NCBI GenBank assembly: GCA_030619345.1
Contig: JAUXBO010000108.1
Coordinates: forward strand, 1-7,814
Length of the DNA stretch: 7,814 nucleotides
Direction: 5' to 3'
Source: Candidatus Zixiibacteriota bacterium
GTDB taxonomy: Bacteria; Zixibacteria; MSB-5A5; GN15; FEB-12
Shown: positions 6,726-7,814 of the stretch, piece by piece
How the letters are laid out: each line of letters starts with the position of its first letter
Numbering within the stretch: the first letter of the stretch is position 1
Made by a program: the position numbers and the translations under genes
The notes under the pieces: generated by a model
Told to the model about the DNA's origin: nothing
Databases searched by the model: none
What the model saw: the letters and a program-made list of their open reading frames with translations, nothing else

Positions 6726-6749
6726 GCGTCATCTATAGTATATAGACGC
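6726..6749 (-). promoter_or_regulatory. Possible promoter -10 region within an imperfect palindrome, upstream of tonB
   Basis: GCGTC at 6726-6730 and GACGC at 6745-6749 flank an AT-rich core in which TCTATA and TATAGA are also inverted. On the minus strand the core contains TATACT (6742-6737), a good -10 candidate about 70 bases before the tonB start. I see no convincing -35 at 17 bases, so activator-dependent or other recognition is possible. The call is tentative. Confidence 0.3.
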
Positions 6750-6821
6750 TGGGTGAGGTGGAATTGTTGAATTACATCAAGACTGGAGATTCCTATCGCA
6801 ATCCGAGTTCAGTAGTAACCA

Positions 6822-6916
6822 CCCTTCGACTAAGCTCAGGGTGACTTAAATTCAAAAAACTCATTAAATCAGGAAACTACTTCAGATACAAGTCATGCTG
6901 AGCTTGTCGAAGCATG
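6822..6916. repeat. Inverted pair of interspersed repeats, family A
   Basis: Copy one (6822-6845) reads CCCTTCGACTAAGCTCAGGG followed by TGAC. Copy two (6892-6916), in the opposite orientation, contains TGCTGAGCTTGTCGAAGCA. Both share the core CTGAGCTT(A)GTCGAAG on one strand, and the second folds into a stem closed by CATGCT/AGCATG. The 46-base spacer is AT-rich. From memory, sequences with this core are dispersed widely in many bacterial genomes. Confidence 0.75.
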
Positions 6917-6959
6917 TCCCACTTGAACGTGCTTCGCACTCGCCGAAAACTAGCAGTTT

Positions 6960-7035
6960 GTCGCCCGCCGCTTGCGGTGGGTACTTCTGAAACAACAGCA
7001 AACTCTTTTGGCTCCCACGGCAAGCCGTGGGCGAC
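6960..7035. repeat. Inverted pair of GC-rich hairpin repeats, family B
   Basis: Copy one (6960-6981) begins GTCGCCCGCCGCTTGCGG. Copy two (7014-7035), read on the minus strand, begins GTCGCCCACGGCTTGCCG. Each copy is itself a hairpin; CCCACGGC-AA-GCCGTGGG at 7014-7031 is a perfect 8-base stem. The copies differ by paired changes that keep the stems, which suggests the structure is selected. The spacer is 32 bases. Confidence 0.75.
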
Positions 7036-7093
7036 CCTGCCCTTATACTTTTTCAATAATCCGCAGGCACAGAGCGGCATTGCTGCCCAGTAA

Positions 7094-7183
7094 TTGTAGG
7101 TCGGGACCTTTACGGTCCCGACAATTCAGGTAATATCCGAGGTCGTCAAACAATTGTCGGGACCTCAAGGGTCACCGACCTAC
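7094..7183. repeat. Inverted pair of hairpin repeats, family C copies 2 and 3
   Basis: Copy 2 (7094-7126) lies on the minus strand with a perfect stem GTCGGGACC-TTTAC-GGTCCCGAC at 7100-7122. Copy 3 (7149-7183) lies on the plus strand with GTCGGGACC-TCAAG-GGTCACCGAC at 7156-7179, one base bulged. Both carry AATTGTCGGG at one end and CCGACCTAC at the other, as does copy 1 at 5321-5374. The spacer between copies 2 and 3 is 22 bases. Confidence 0.8.
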
Positions 7184-7188
7184 TTAAC

Positions 7189-7218
7189 AAAAAAAGGCGT
7201 TCACAATGTGAACGCCTT
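7189..7218 (-). terminator. Rho-independent terminator of the second tonB gene
   Basis: AAGGCGTTCAC (7194-7204) and GTGAACGCCTT (7208-7218) form a perfect 11-base stem with a 3-base loop. On the minus strand it is followed by seven T (7195-7189). It sits about 30 bases after the stop codon of the tonB gene at 7247. Confidence 0.92.
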
Positions 7219-7246
7219 AGTAATTAACATATTTGAAATTTGCCGA

Positions 7247-7814
7247 TCAGTCACCGGTCAAGCTGAAATCAACTTTGTAAGTAACCCATACTTTAATCGG
7301 GCGGCCGTTCTGGATACCAGGCTTGTAGGTGCACTTGAAAGCTGCTTTGACGGCAGCTTCATCAAGCGAAGTCACCCCCGAAGATTTGCCGACAATAGCC
7401 TTCATAACTTTACCGTTTTCATCGACCAACGCCTTAACCCAGACAACACCTTCAAGTCCGGCCTGACGGGCCAAACGCGGATAATCCGACTTATACTCGT
7501 AAATCATTTCGGGGTATATCTCAACCGCAATGAAGGCATCAGGGGCGGGGATAAAATCTTCATCGGAGAGATCAACGACAATATCACCGTCACCGGCGCC
7601 GGCCGTAATATCAGGAGCAACGATCTCCGCCAGTTCTTCACGGGTGGCAATCACAACATCCTCGTCGAGAACTTCGTCATCAGCTACCGGTTTGGGGATA
7701 CCGACTGTAGGCATCGCGACATTTGGTTTATCAACCTGAACCTGGGGCGGCTTTTTGGCGATACTCGGAGGAGGTCCAAGATCAGCAACAGTTTTAATGA
7801 TGACCGAAGGAGCC
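7247..7814 (-). CDS. Second TonB family energy transducer, C-terminal part (5' end outside window)
   Basis: The frame stays open to the right edge, so the gene extends past the window; the ATG at 7714 is internal and not the true start. The visible 189 residues begin APSVIIKTVADLGPPPS, continue through a short proline/lysine stretch (PPPSIAKKPPQVQVDKP) and an acidic linker (DDEVLDEDVV), and end in the TonB C-terminal fold (YPRLARQAGLEG to GRPIKVWVTYKVDFSLTGD). The last 22 residues are identical to those of the neighbouring TonB protein. The membrane anchor is not visible but is expected upstream, by comparison with the neighbour. A strong terminator follows directly, so this copy is transcribed separately from the tonB gene at 5935-6669. 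The partner receptor is unknown. Confidence 0.9.
   Translation of the reverse strand, partial: APSVIIKTVADLGPPPSIAKKPPQVQVDKPNVAMPTVGIPKPVADDEVLDEDVVIATREELAEIVAPDITAGAGDGDIVVDLSDEDFIPAPDAFIAVEIYPEMIYEYKSDYPRLARQAGLEGVVWVKALVDENGKVMKAIVGKSSGVTSLDEAAVKAAFKCTYKPGIQNGRPIKVWVTYKVDFSLTGD

Larger units (their letters stand above)
6670..7246. other. Gene-free, repeat-rich tract between the two tonB genes
   Basis: This stretch of 577 bases holds no credible gene. From the left it contains the leader and possible promoter of the first tonB gene (6670 to about 6800), three inverted repeat pairs (6822-6916, 6960-7035, 7094-7183) and the terminator of the second tonB gene (7189-7218). A 67-codon minus-strand frame at 6877-7080 is made almost entirely of repeat sequence and has no supporting start signal. 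Confidence 0.8.

Noticed and set aside
6877..7080. 67-codon minus-strand open frame between the tonB genes
   Set aside because: It is built from family A and B repeats (its translation includes the hairpins at 6892-6916, 6960-6981 and 7014-7035) and has no ribosome binding site.
6822..7183. CRISPR array in the repeat tract
   Set aside because: The repeats belong to three families, occur as inverted pairs, and are not direct repeats with uniform spacers.

Overview
The window looks like chromosomal DNA of a Gram-negative bacterium. Two TonB-type energy transducers require an outer membrane, and the base composition is roughly half GC by eye. The style of the TonB proteins (short acidic linker, YQRN segment before the membrane anchor) and of the membrane protein with C-terminal TPRs reminds me of uncultured FCB-group lineages such as Zixibacteria. 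That assignment is an impression only.

Layout. Plus strand, left: the 3' end of a serine O-acetyltransferase gene (1-348), then 34 bases later a 709-residue polytopic membrane protein with five C-terminal TPRs (383-2512). These two may be co-transcribed. Everything further right is on the minus strand. A 914-residue Ski2-like superfamily 2 helicase (2556-5300) converges on the membrane-protein gene. Upstream of it lies a 71-residue zinc-ribbon protein (5472-5687) whose cysteine pattern matches the tail of class II ribonucleotide reductase. A good sigma70-type promoter precedes it, with a perfect palindrome filling the spacer. Next come a TonB protein (5935-6669) with its own terminator, a 577-base gene-free tract, and the C-terminal part of a second, paralogous TonB (7247 to the window edge) with a strong terminator.

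The intergenic DNA is unusual. Between the two tonB genes (6822-7183) lie three different repeat families, each present as two copies in opposite orientation with a short spacer. One of these families has a third copy (5321-5374) in the leader of the helicase gene, next to a fourth inverted pair (5374-5480) that reaches into the zinc-ribbon gene and supplies its stop codon. The arrangement resembles REP/BIME or REPIN elements.

How the genes work together is mostly inference. The zinc ribbon and helicase are co-oriented and could form a DNA-metabolism or repair unit under the palindromic operator, but a terminator-like hairpin separates them. The helicase ends in a domain that reads like an OmpR/PhoB winged helix, an uncommon fusion and the most interesting protein feature here. 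The TonB paralogs imply energised outer-membrane transport, but no ExbB, ExbD or receptor gene is in the window. I found no RNA genes, CRISPR array, transposase or phage genes.
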